DNA of 64,000 bases from Peptococcaceae bacterium (GTDB lineage: Bacteria; Bacillota; Peptococcia; Peptococcales; Peptococcaceae). A program made the translations under genes and the position numbers. The notes under the pieces are model-generated. The model worked only from the letters and a program-made list of their open reading frames with translations, made no database searches and was not told the DNA's origin. The DNA lies in NCBI GenBank assembly GCA_017399005.1, contig JAFQEO010000007.1, forward strand, positions 1 through 64,000, given 5' to 3'. Position 1 is the first letter of the stretch. Each line of letters begins with the position of its first letter. Positions 53,075 through 61,217 of the stretch are shown one piece after another.

Positions 53075-54718
53075 CTAGCAGCCAGCACCTTTTGGACCGA
53101 TAGCAGGGTTAACCATAACGTTAACACAGCCAGGTTTGCCAGATGCAACCGCTCTCTGGATAGCTGGACGTAAGTCTTCAATATGGGTCACCAGTTCCCC
53201 ATAACCACCGAAACCTTCTACAACTTTTTCATAATGTGTATTCTGTTCCAAATCCAGACCAATGAAATGAGTTTCATCCGGTGCTTTACGTTGCTCTGAA
53301 CGTTTAATCATACCCCACAGACCATCATTAAAGATAACAGCTGTAATATTAATGCCATAACGCATACAGGTATCATATTCAGCAATACCGTAACCAAATG
53401 CACCGTCACCGGTAATCAGCAGAACCTTTTTGTCAGGATGGGCCAGTTTTGCAGCCATGGCATAGCCCATACCAACACCCAGAGGACCAAACGCATTACC
53501 TGCAATCCCCATCATCTGACCAGGACCATAAGATGGCAGGAATGTATAGGACCATGTCGCAGAATCGCCACCATCAATAACTACGATTGTATCCTCATCA
53601 ATTTCCTGCAACAGTTCCTGATAAAATGCAATTGGATTAATTGGATACGCTTTTGGATCAGGACATAACATCCCAAACATTTCCATAACTTTACCGTGCA
53701 CCGCTTTCGGCATAACTGCCCATTCTGGATAGCTGTTTTCCGGTAATGCCTCCGTTAACTGAGCCAGAACCATTTTTGCATCTCCAACTATGGTCAATAC
53801 GGCATCCCATTGATTTGTCACTTCAACCGGGTCAATATCAATGCGAATTACTTTCTGGTCTTTCCGAATCATTTTCTGGCTCAAAGTATAACCAGCTCTA
53901 GTACCAATGATAATAATTAAATCACTCTGTTCCAGAATTGGCCCTTTTGCGGCATAACTTACATACAATGGACTTTTTTCATCATAACAGCCTCTCGCTG
54001 CATTTCTGGTAAAAACAGGAATACCCGTTTTATTTACCAGAGCTGTCAATTCATCTTGTGCCTGAGACCACCATACGCCACTCCCTGCAACCAGCAGTGG
54101 TTTTTTTGCCTCTTTGATCAGTTCCACTGCTTTTGCAATATCCATATCATCTGCTTTCACGCGGTTTTTAGCACGATGATTTTCTGCAAAATTCACTTCA
54201 TCAAAATCTACCATAGAGTCAGTAATATCACGTGGAATCTCAATATATGCCGGACCAGGGGTCCCATTTACTGCATGCGAAATCGCACGAGCTGTATATT
54301 CTGGAACACGTTTTGGTTCATATACAGTGCGGGCATGTTTGCTCATTGTCTGAATAATCGAAATCTGATCAAAATCCTGCAGTTCATTACGATCATATTC
54401 TGTGACACGCGCTTTCCCGCCAATATAGAATACCGGATAACGCCCCATCCATGCATTTGCAATTCCGGTTAACAGGTTTGTTACACCAGGACCAGCTGTA
54501 CCGGTACATACACCCAGTTCCCCTGTCGCCAGTGCCCAGCCTTCCGCAGCATATGCAGCAGCAGCTTCATCTCGTGTGCCAATAAATTTAATCCCCAGCT
54601 TTTCTGCTTCTTCCATAGTCGGATAAATATGTCCACCTGGTAAACCAAAAATATATCTTACACCTTCCTGTTTTAGTACATGCGAAATCAATGCACCTGT
54701 TTTAACTTCTCTAGTCAT
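53075..54718 (-). CDS. ThDP-dependent lyase/ligase of the acetolactate-synthase superfamily, module B
   Basis: 547 residues, the same length as the module A enzyme and alike along its whole length, for example RYIFGLPGGHIYP, RVTEYDRNELQDFD and GDGAFGYGIAEYDTCMRYGINITAV. The catalytic Glu is Glu51 in TRDEAAAAYAAEGWA. Different residues fill the mid-domain, so substrate specificity may differ. It follows the DASS transporter gene in the operon and precedes the Cys-rich gene. Confidence 0.85.
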   Translation of the reverse strand: MTREVKTGALISHVLKQEGVRYIFGLPGGHIYPTMEEAEKLGIKFIGTRDEAAAAYAAEGWALATGELGVCTGTAGPGVTNLLTGIANAWMGRYPVFYIGGKARVTEYDRNELQDFDQISIIQTMSKHARTVYEPKRVPEYTARAISHAVNGTPGPAYIEIPRDITDSMVDFDEVNFAENHRAKNRVKADDMDIAKAVELIKEAKKPLLVAGSGVWWSQAQDELTALVNKTGIPVFTRNAARGCYDEKSPLYVSYAAKGPILEQSDLIIIIGTRAGYTLSQKMIRKDQKVIRIDIDPVEVTNQWDAVLTIVGDAKMVLAQLTEALPENSYPEWAVMPKAVHGKVMEMFGMLCPDPKAYPINPIAFYQELLQEIDEDTIVVIDGGDSATWSYTFLPSYGPGQMMGIAGNAFGPLGVGMGYAMAAKLAHPDKKVLLITGDGAFGYGIAEYDTCMRYGINITAVIFNDGLWGMIKRSEQRKAPDETHFIGLDLEQNTHYEKVVEGFGGYGELVTHIEDLRPAIQRAVASGKPGCVNVMVNPAIGPKGAGC

Positions 54719-54855
54719 CCCAATAACCTCCTTTGAACCTTCACTTTAAAATAGAGTTCTGCAATTTTTCAAAGACTGCTTTTACAACTTACAATATCAC
54801 ATCATACAAACTGTAGCAATAGCGCAGTCTGCAGAATACTTCTCTTCCTGCTGTC

Positions 54856-56304
54856 CTAGAAAATCAGACTCATTAATACATACGCAATCGGCAGGAATAC
54901 GATAATACCAACCACCGAGAACAGAATCCCGACTTTAAACGCTGTTTTCTTATCGGACCATTCATTTGCAAAGCACATTGCCGAAGCGGTGGATGCAGAT
55001 GGAGTCGCAAATGCGAAACTGATAATCAGAACGATAGCACAGGAAATCGCCATAATGTCCAGGTTCAAACCGCCTGCTACCATGTTCATCAGAGTCACGG
55101 TAATGGAACCTACTACCATGTTGTTTGCAAAGTTTGTCAGAACACCGGCAAAAAGCAGAATCAGAACGATAAACATCAGTTCGCCTTTCCCTGCTAAGAT
55201 TGGCCCTAAGGTACTGATAACAGCCGGACTCACACCGGTAGCTTCATGGGTAAACAGTGTTGCAAATGGCAGCACAAAGGCGAAAATCATTACGATGTCC
55301 CACTGAATACCACCAGCCGCACATTTCTGCAGACTTACAAATGGTTTGCCATCAATTTTTATCCAGCACATGGATGCCAGTAAAATAAAGGTAATCCCAA
55401 CATTGCCCTGCTGTTTCAGGAATGCGCGAATAACATTGCCCTCTGGCAGCATATTTGGAACTAACAGCAGTACCAGGAATAATAACAGGTAAATTGCGCC
55501 GACTTTCTGTTTTTTATTCAGAGTCAGTTTGCTCTTATCGGAAACGTCAAAGTCCAGACCTTCCAGTTGAGATACATCAAACCGGAATACATATTTACCC
55601 ATTGCAATGTACAGTAACATTGCTGCAATTGCTGTCGGAAATGCAAACAGCATATACTGTAAGAAGTTAACTTCTACACCAGTTACACCACTGGCTACCC
55701 CTAATACTACCAACGGAACCATATGGAACGGAAATACAATTCCGCCAAACTGAGTTGCACAACCAACCCCCATAATCATCCAGGTTACCCACGGGTTCCC
55801 TTTCTTCATGCCAGCTTTTTCTGCGGTGGAATAAATAATAGCCCAGAATACCAGCACAGCAGCCAGCATATTAATATTCGCTGTAAAGAACGATGCCATC
55901 AGAACAGCTGCAGAATAGTTCCAGGCATTCCCCTGACAGAATTTCCGGCTCAGAATCCAGTTGGCAATAAAATCAGTCAGACCAGATTCAGCCAGCACAC
56001 CTGTAAAAATACTTGCAAAAATAATAAACACGATTGTATCATTACCAAAACTAGATTTGATATAATCTGCAACCGGCAGCATACCGGTACTGCAGATTGC
56101 TACCCAGCCCATAATGGACGGCCACAGAATTCCGCAGAATGTCCAGCCATATAATACACCAATAAATACACCCAGCAGTTTCATCCCTAATGGTGTTAAA
56201 GTACTTACAGGGGCAAAAATACGTCCAAAACCGAACATAAAGAATAAAATTACCGCAATATGAACATAAAACATATAATCTTTTGATTTACTCTGACTTG
56301 ACAT
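54856..56304 (-). CDS. DASS/SLC13-family carboxylate transporter, module B
   Basis: 482 residues and about 12 helices. Its paired NDTIVFIIFASIFTGVLAESGLTDF and LLFAGVLTNFANNMVVGSITVTLM segments and final FATPSASTASAM motif are diagnostic of sodium:dicarboxylate (DASS, CitT-like) transporters. It takes the place of the GltS-like transporter of module A, so the two modules probably import related but different anions. It lies between the dehydrogenase and ThDP genes. Confidence 0.88.
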   Translation of the reverse strand: MSSQSKSKDYMFYVHIAVILFFMFGFGRIFAPVSTLTPLGMKLLGVFIGVLYGWTFCGILWPSIMGWVAICSTGMLPVADYIKSSFGNDTIVFIIFASIFTGVLAESGLTDFIANWILSRKFCQGNAWNYSAAVLMASFFTANINMLAAVLVFWAIIYSTAEKAGMKKGNPWVTWMIMGVGCATQFGGIVFPFHMVPLVVLGVASGVTGVEVNFLQYMLFAFPTAIAAMLLYIAMGKYVFRFDVSQLEGLDFDVSDKSKLTLNKKQKVGAIYLLLFLVLLLVPNMLPEGNVIRAFLKQQGNVGITFILLASMCWIKIDGKPFVSLQKCAAGGIQWDIVMIFAFVLPFATLFTHEATGVSPAVISTLGPILAGKGELMFIVLILLFAGVLTNFANNMVVGSITVTLMNMVAGGLNLDIMAISCAIVLIISFAFATPSASTASAMCFANEWSDKKTAFKVGILFSVVGIIVFLPIAYVLMSLIF

Positions 56305-56399
56305 AATGAACCCTCCTTCACTAAACTTTCCCTTCTTGTTGTAATAGCCTGGCCCTATAACGATTACAGAGCCAGACTATTCAGTGTCAGTTTATTTTC

Positions 56400-57344
56400 T
56401 TATTCTACTTCAATACCATGATAGTGTTTGTTCCACAGCTTCAATTGATCCAGTAAACGGTCGATACGCTGCTCACTGGTTGCCTGTGCCTCTTCCGGTG
56501 TATATTTAGCAAAACCTTCACCAGTTTTCAGCCCCAGCTTACCTTCTTTCACCTTGTCGGTTACACAGGCTGGAACTTCTGTATCGTTACACAGTTTCGG
56601 ATACAGAAGATTATATACATGTGCCACGGTATCCAGACCGATAAAATCCATCGTCTGGAAAGAACCCTGCCATACCGACTTAAAACCAATAGAAGCAGGT
56701 GTCGCCAGATTCATGTCTTCTGCCGAAATAACACCTTCATTTACCAGATACAATGCCTCACGAGCCGATGCAGTCTGCAGACGGTTGATTACAAATCCTT
56801 CGATAAATTTATTCAGCACGATAACAGTTTTGCCGCAGTCTTCCAGAACTTTTCTCAGCCATGTGATTTTTTCCATATCAGCATCATCATTTTTTACAAT
56901 CTCAACCAGTGGCAGAATTGGTGGCGGATTATAAAAATGTGCCACGCAGAAATTTCCTTTACGGAAATCCGGAAAGATTTCCGGCAGCGGCAGAGATGAC
57001 GTATTACTTGCAATCAGAGCATCCGGTTTGCAGTATTCATCTAATTGATCATAAATCTGTTTCTTTAAGTCAATTTTTTCCGGAACAGCTTCGATAACCA
57101 CATCTGCATCAGAAACCGCTTCTTTCATGTCAGTTGTTGTTTTCAGATTTTTCAGGTAATATTCCGGTTTCTCAGCAATAATTTTCTTCTCATACTTCTG
57201 AGTTAAAACCAGTTCAATCATGTCGACACCTTTTTTCAGCTGCTCTTCCGAAATATCCATCAGAACGGCATCAAAACCACCTTCTAGAAATACTTGAGCA
57301 ATACCAGGGCCCATAACACCAGCACCAATTACAGCCGCTTTCAT
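56400..57344 (-). CDS. 3-hydroxyacyl-CoA dehydrogenase-family oxidoreductase, module B
   Basis: 314 residues from an ATG behind AGAGGTG. NAD site AVIGAGVMGPGIAQVF with terminal Asp, catalytic His block VAHFYNPPPILPLVEIV, and GFVINRLQTASAREAL in the helical domain. It parallels the module A dehydrogenase in length and in its extra C-terminal ~30 residues. It is first in the module B operon behind the LysR gene. Substrate unknown; the absence of other beta-oxidation genes argues against ordinary fatty-acid metabolism. Confidence 0.85.
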   Translation of the reverse strand: MKAAVIGAGVMGPGIAQVFLEGGFDAVLMDISEEQLKKGVDMIELVLTQKYEKKIIAEKPEYYLKNLKTTTDMKEAVSDADVVIEAVPEKIDLKKQIYDQLDEYCKPDALIASNTSSLPLPEIFPDFRKGNFCVAHFYNPPPILPLVEIVKNDDADMEKITWLRKVLEDCGKTVIVLNKFIEGFVINRLQTASAREALYLVNEGVISAEDMNLATPASIGFKSVWQGSFQTMDFIGLDTVAHVYNLLYPKLCNDTEVPACVTDKVKEGKLGLKTGEGFAKYTPEEAQATSEQRIDRLLDQLKLWNKHYHGIEVE

Positions 57345-57492
57345 ACAAAACACCTCTTTCTTTTTTATCAAATTAAAATTGTTGTGTTTTCGGTTTCACA
57401 ATGCGCGCGCCTTCTTTATATTTATTATAAAACCAACTTATCCAAAGGGTAAAATACGGAATTCAGTATAGCGTTTATAGCCAGTAACTATA

Positions 57493-57577
57493 ACAAAAAA
57501 GCTGCACTACATACCTGTGTCTGATAACATCTCATAGAATGTATGCTATCAGACTGGCATATAGTACAGCTTTTATC
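57493..57577 (-). terminator. Terminator of the module B LysR gene
   Basis: A long imperfect hairpin, AAAAGCTGTACTATATGCCA...GTATGTAGTGCAGCTTTT in parts, with inner GTCTGATA/TATCAGAC, and a T-run on the minus strand past the LysR stop at 57604. Confidence 0.75.
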
Positions 57578-57603
57578 ACCACAAATTTATATACAATTGT
57601 ATT

Positions 57604-58527
57604 TTAGAAATTATACTCAAAAATTTTTTCTTCTAACAATTCCACAAATTCCTCTTCCTCTACTGAATAATGTTCAGCCTTCGGGAATATCCATCCAATT
57701 TTCGTTGTCCAGACAAACTCTTCAATTTGAATTGCATGTAGTTCTTCACCTAAACGATAATTACTTTTCCAGAAAGAACACCTTGGCATTACACAAACAG
57801 CTTGCGAATTTGCAAGATATTTTTTTAAACTTTCTCCATCATCAATTTGAATAAATTCCAGATTTTCATTATATTGAATCAACATATTTTTATTATACTG
57901 ATTTAGAATTTTTCGCCTTGTTAAAAACGGATACTGCAACAGTTCCTGCATCGTTGCAGATTGCCGACCATACAATGGGTGTTTTTTTCCCACAATAAAA
58001 TGCATCTGATCATCAAACACTTTATAAAACTGCAAATTGTATTTATCAAACACTTGCTGGAAATTCAATTCTTCAATATTAGAAATCATGACAATACCCA
58101 AATCGATTTCCTTATTGGCAAGCATTTCAACCATATCATAGCTGTTTTCTTCACGGATTGTTGCTACCATATCCGGATACCGGTTTTTCAGCTCCAAAAA
58201 TGCATCCATCACAACTGTCGAAAAAATATAGGAAACAGAACCAATTGAGAGATACCCCTTTCTTGTGCGTTCAAGTTGTTTTCCCATTCGCTCAATACTG
58301 GTAATTGACTGCATAACCTCCTGGCTGTATTTTAAGACCATCGCACCACGTTTTGTAAACGCCACACCTTTATTACTTCTCTCAAGAATATCAAATCCCA
58401 ATTCTTCTTCCAGCTCCTTAATCGCTGTACTCAAAGATGGCTGACTAATATATAAAACCTGTGCCGTTTTAGAAATTGTTCTATGTTTACTTAATTCTAC
58501 AAGATACTTCAACTGACTTAATCGCAT
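57604..58527 (-). CDS. LysR-family regulator of module B
   Basis: 307 residues with an N-terminal winged HTH (residues 3-63) and an effector-binding domain. Nearly the same sequence as the module A LysR in the HTH and much of the effector domain (ENLEFIQIDDGESLKKYLANSQAVCVMPRCS matching the sister protein's stretch). It precedes the module B dehydrogenase gene on the same strand. Confidence 0.9.
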   Translation of the reverse strand: MRLSQLKYLVELSKHRTISKTAQVLYISQPSLSTAIKELEEELGFDILERSNKGVAFTKRGAMVLKYSQEVMQSITSIERMGKQLERTRKGYLSIGSVSYIFSTVVMDAFLELKNRYPDMVATIREENSYDMVEMLANKEIDLGIVMISNIEELNFQQVFDKYNLQFYKVFDDQMHFIVGKKHPLYGRQSATMQELLQYPFLTRRKILNQYNKNMLIQYNENLEFIQIDDGESLKKYLANSQAVCVMPRCSFWKSNYRLGEELHAIQIEEFVWTTKIGWIFPKAEHYSVEEEEFVELLEEKIFEYNF

Positions 58528-58599
58528 GATTCCCGCCCCTTTTCTAATACATAAAAGCTATATCAAACAATTCTGTCAAATATAATTGTCTAAATCGTC

Positions 58600-60048
58600 T
58601 TAAAATTTCGCTTTTCGCACTTTTCTTACCTTTGCTTTAATCGGTTTTTTCTGCAATGTTTTCAGCACCAGTTCGCCTTTTCCGTTTAAAATTTCCACAG
58701 TACTGGTCCAGTCCATAATATGAATGACTCCGATATCGTCAGCTTCCACGCCCGGAATAGCGCAGATGGTGCCCACAATGTCTACCGGACGGATTTTCGC
58801 TTTTTTGCCGTCATCAATCTGCAGTTTCATAATCTGTTCATGCAGTGCTGCATTTTTGTTGCCTTTTGCCTCCGGTTCCTCATCCATTTTTGCCCGGAAC
58901 GCAGCTTCGGCATCCGTCACCTGTTGTTCGGTCGGCACATCCAGCTGCTTAATTTCCTGCTGCAGCAGTTTTTCAATGTATGTTAAATCGGATTTTTCCC
59001 AGCCTTCCAGCAGCGAAATCGCTTCACCGTTTAACCCGGCACGACCTGTACGGCCAATGCGGTGAATATAGGTTTCCCGCTCTGGCGGCAGTTCATAGTT
59101 AACCACCAGCGAGATATTTTCCACATCAATGCCGCGTGCGGCTACGTCGGTAGCCACCAGATAACGGAACAGCCCTTTTTTGAAATCCCGCATTACCTCC
59201 GTGCGTTCCCACTGTTCCATGCCGCCATGCAGCCTTGCACAGCTGAAACCGTCATCCCACAATGCATCATAAATGGCCTCTACTTCTGAGCGCATATTGG
59301 CAAAAATAATGCAGCTGTCCGGATTATGCACTTTCAGCAGATTCATCAAAAGTTCCATACGGTCCGTGTCGGCACAGTCATACCAGCCGTGAGAAATTTT
59401 CCGGCTGCTGATGGCTTCTCCCTCGATTTTTATCCGCAGCGGCTCTTTCAGATACTGCTGCGCCAGCCGTTCCACTTCTTTTGGCATAGTTGCAGAAAAC
59501 AGCAAGGTTACACGGTCATCCGGCAGATAAGATAAAATCTGCTCCACCTGCTCGATAAATCCCATATGCAGCATTTCATCAGCCTCATCAATAACCAGAT
59601 ATTTTATATAGCCGGTGTACAAAGTTCCCCGTTCCAGATGGTCCAGCACACGGCCCGGTGTTCCCACCACCATATGCGATTTCTGTTTTAAATCTTTTTC
59701 CTGCATCCGGAAGGAGTGTTTGCCGTATAGCGCCGGAATTTTAATTCGTTTTAATTTACCGATATCCAGCACTTCCTGCTGCACCTGCATAGCCAGTTCG
59801 CGGGTTGGCGTTAAAATCATCACCTGCGGTTTGTTTTCGTCCCAATCCACCAACTGGCACAGCGGAATGGCATATGCTGCTGTTTTGCCGCTGCCTGTCT
59901 GCGCCTGTGCAATTAAATCCTTCTGCACCAGCACCTGCGGAATTACCTGCTGCTGCACCGGTGTGGGCTGTTTCAGCCCCAGTAAATCCAGTGCCTTTAA
60001 AATCGTTTTATGTAATTTGTATTGTTCAAATGTCTGCACTTCTGCCAT
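58600..60048 (-). CDS. DEAD-box RNA helicase, DbpA-like
   Basis: 482 residues with all motifs: AQTGSGKT near residue 53, PTRELA, DEAD in VIDEADEMLH, SAT, and HRIGRTGR near 330. Residues ~410-482 form a DbpA-type RNA-binding domain (PVDIVGTICAIPGVEADDIGVIHI), which recognises hairpin 92 of 23S rRNA in the known enzyme. It probably helps large-subunit assembly. Single-gene unit. Confidence 0.9.
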   Translation of the reverse strand: MAEVQTFEQYKLHKTILKALDLLGLKQPTPVQQQVIPQVLVQKDLIAQAQTGSGKTAAYAIPLCQLVDWDENKPQVMILTPTRELAMQVQQEVLDIGKLKRIKIPALYGKHSFRMQEKDLKQKSHMVVGTPGRVLDHLERGTLYTGYIKYLVIDEADEMLHMGFIEQVEQILSYLPDDRVTLLFSATMPKEVERLAQQYLKEPLRIKIEGEAISSRKISHGWYDCADTDRMELLMNLLKVHNPDSCIIFANMRSEVEAIYDALWDDGFSCARLHGGMEQWERTEVMRDFKKGLFRYLVATDVAARGIDVENISLVVNYELPPERETYIHRIGRTGRAGLNGEAISLLEGWEKSDLTYIEKLLQQEIKQLDVPTEQQVTDAEAAFRAKMDEEPEAKGNKNAALHEQIMKLQIDDGKKAKIRPVDIVGTICAIPGVEADDIGVIHIMDWTSTVEILNGKGELVLKTLQKKPIKAKVRKVRKAKF

Positions 60049-60209
60049 ATTATTTCCTCGTTTCGTATTCAGCCTTTACTATCATCATACCTGTTTTCTG
60101 AGAAAAAGCAAATACATTCCTGTTTTCAAAATATTTTATTCGCAATTTCATTCATTTTGGAGTACAATAGAGGCAATGATTATTGGCATATCTCTGGAGG
60201 ATTATTTTT

Positions 60210-60479
60210 ATGGCGAAAAAAGAAGTTACCGTATATACCATGAACCGCTGCCCGTTCTGCCTGCAGTTAAAACTGTTTCTGAAACGCAAAGGCGTAGAAT
60301 TTACAGAAATCAACACATCCGAACATCCGGAAGTATTAAAAATGCTGCAGGATGAAACCAGCTTTTTAACCCTGCCGCAGGTATTTGTAGACGGCGACAC
60401 CTTCCTGGGCGGTTACGACAACATCATCGAACTGCATCAGAACGGTAAATTCAATAAATTATTCGGTCTGGAAGACTAA
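60210..60479 (+). CDS. Glutaredoxin-family protein
   Basis: 89 residues from the ATG behind TGGAGGA (the frame begins at 60183). It has the redox motif CPFC near residue 13, the cis-proline in TLPQVFV and the GGYDN glutathione-site loop. A dithiol glutaredoxin-like thioltransferase. Whether glutathione is used is unknown; Firmicutes often lack it, in which case thioredoxin reductase or other thiols would reduce it. Confidence 0.9.
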   Translation: MAKKEVTVYTMNRCPFCLQLKLFLKRKGVEFTEINTSEHPEVLKMLQDETSFLTLPQVFVDGDTFLGGYDNIIELHQNGKFNKLFGLED

Positions 60480-60481
60480 CA

Positions 60482-60516
60482 CAAAAGGCAGAAACCAAAT
60501 CATGGTTTCTGCCTTT
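60482..60516. repeat. Terminator hairpin, copy 1 of a 35-bp direct repeat
   Basis: A perfect GGCAGAAACC/GGTTTCTGCC hairpin with A and T flanks, directly after the glutaredoxin stop. The same 35 bases recur at 61182-61216, on the other side of the toxin-antitoxin pair. It functions as a terminator as well as a repeat. Confidence 0.92.
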
Positions 60517-60558
60517 ACTATTTATATATACAAAATACAGCTTTTACAGTGTATTGCA

Positions 60559-60587
60559 TTGCAAATTTCGTGCAAACCACATATAAT
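60559..60587 (+). promoter_or_regulatory. Promoter/operator of dinJ-yafQ
   Basis: TTGCAA at 60559-60564, a 17-base spacer and TATAAT at 60582-60587. TTGCA/TGCAA inverted elements (60554-60575) overlap the promoter and could be the antitoxin's operator, as in other DinJ systems. Confidence 0.7.
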
Positions 60588-60616
60588 GTAAGTACCAGCT
60601 GAAAGGAGATGATTGT

Positions 60617-60895
60617 ATGGCAACCTCTACTACCAATATCAGCATTCGAATGGATTCCGAACTGAAAGCACAGGCCGATGCATTATTTAATGAATTAGGT
60701 ATGAATCTTTCTACTGCATTCAATATTTTTGTACGTCAGTCCCTCAGAGAAGGTCGGATTCCTTTTGATATCTCTCTCAACCAGCCCAATAAAGAAACCA
60801 TCGCAGCCATGTTAGAGGCCGAGCGGATTGCAAAAGATCCATCTGTAAAATCCTATACTGATTTAGATGAGTTATTCGCCGATTTAGAGAAATGA
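60617..60895 (+). CDS. dinJ: RelB/DinJ-family antitoxin
   Basis: 92 residues with the ribbon-helix-helix N-terminus TTNISIRMDSELKAQADALF and GMNLSTAFNIFVRQSL. The C-terminal ~40 residues are the toxin-binding tail. It overlaps yafQ by 4 bases (ATGA). DinJ-type antitoxins neutralise YafQ and repress the operon. Confidence 0.93.
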   Translation: MATSTTNISIRMDSELKAQADALFNELGMNLSTAFNIFVRQSLREGRIPFDISLNQPNKETIAAMLEAERIAKDPSVKSYTDLDELFADLEK

Positions 60896-61170
60896 CAAAA
60901 TATCAGGTAAAGACCACTACTCATTTTAAAAAAGACTATAAGCTGGCAATGCGTCGTGGTCGTAAAATGAACTTGCTGAAAGAAGTTATTACTCTACTGG
61001 CAATGGGGAAACCTCTTCCCGAAAAATACAAAGACCATGCTTTAACGGGTAACTGGTCAGGACATCGAGAATGTCATATTCAGCCCGACTGGCTGTTAGT
61101 GTATCGAATTGAGGATGATGTACTGGTTCTGACTTTATCTCGTACAGGTTCTCACAGTGATTTATTCTAA
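60892..61170 (+). CDS. yafQ: YafQ-family mRNA interferase toxin
   Basis: 92 residues of the RelE/YafQ fold. The catalytic set is present: the YKDHALTGNWSGHRECHI block with two key His residues, the PDWLLVY strand, and the terminal RTGSHSDLF with the last catalytic His. It cleaves ribosome-bound mRNA. Intact, so probably active and held by DinJ. Confidence 0.93.
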   Translation: MTKYQVKTTTHFKKDYKLAMRRGRKMNLLKEVITLLAMGKPLPEKYKDHALTGNWSGHRECHIQPDWLLVYRIEDDVLVLTLSRTGSHSDLF

Positions 61171-61181
61171 TCGTAGTATCG

Positions 61182-61216
61182 CAAAAGGCAGAAACCAAAT
61201 CATGGTTTCTGCCTTT
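61182..61216. repeat. Terminator hairpin, copy 2 of a 35-bp direct repeat
   Basis: Identical in all 35 bases to 60482-60516, with a longer T-run on the plus strand (TTTTTTATT). It lies between yafQ and the convergent recG and can stop transcription from both. Confidence 0.92.
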
Positions 61217-61217
61217 T

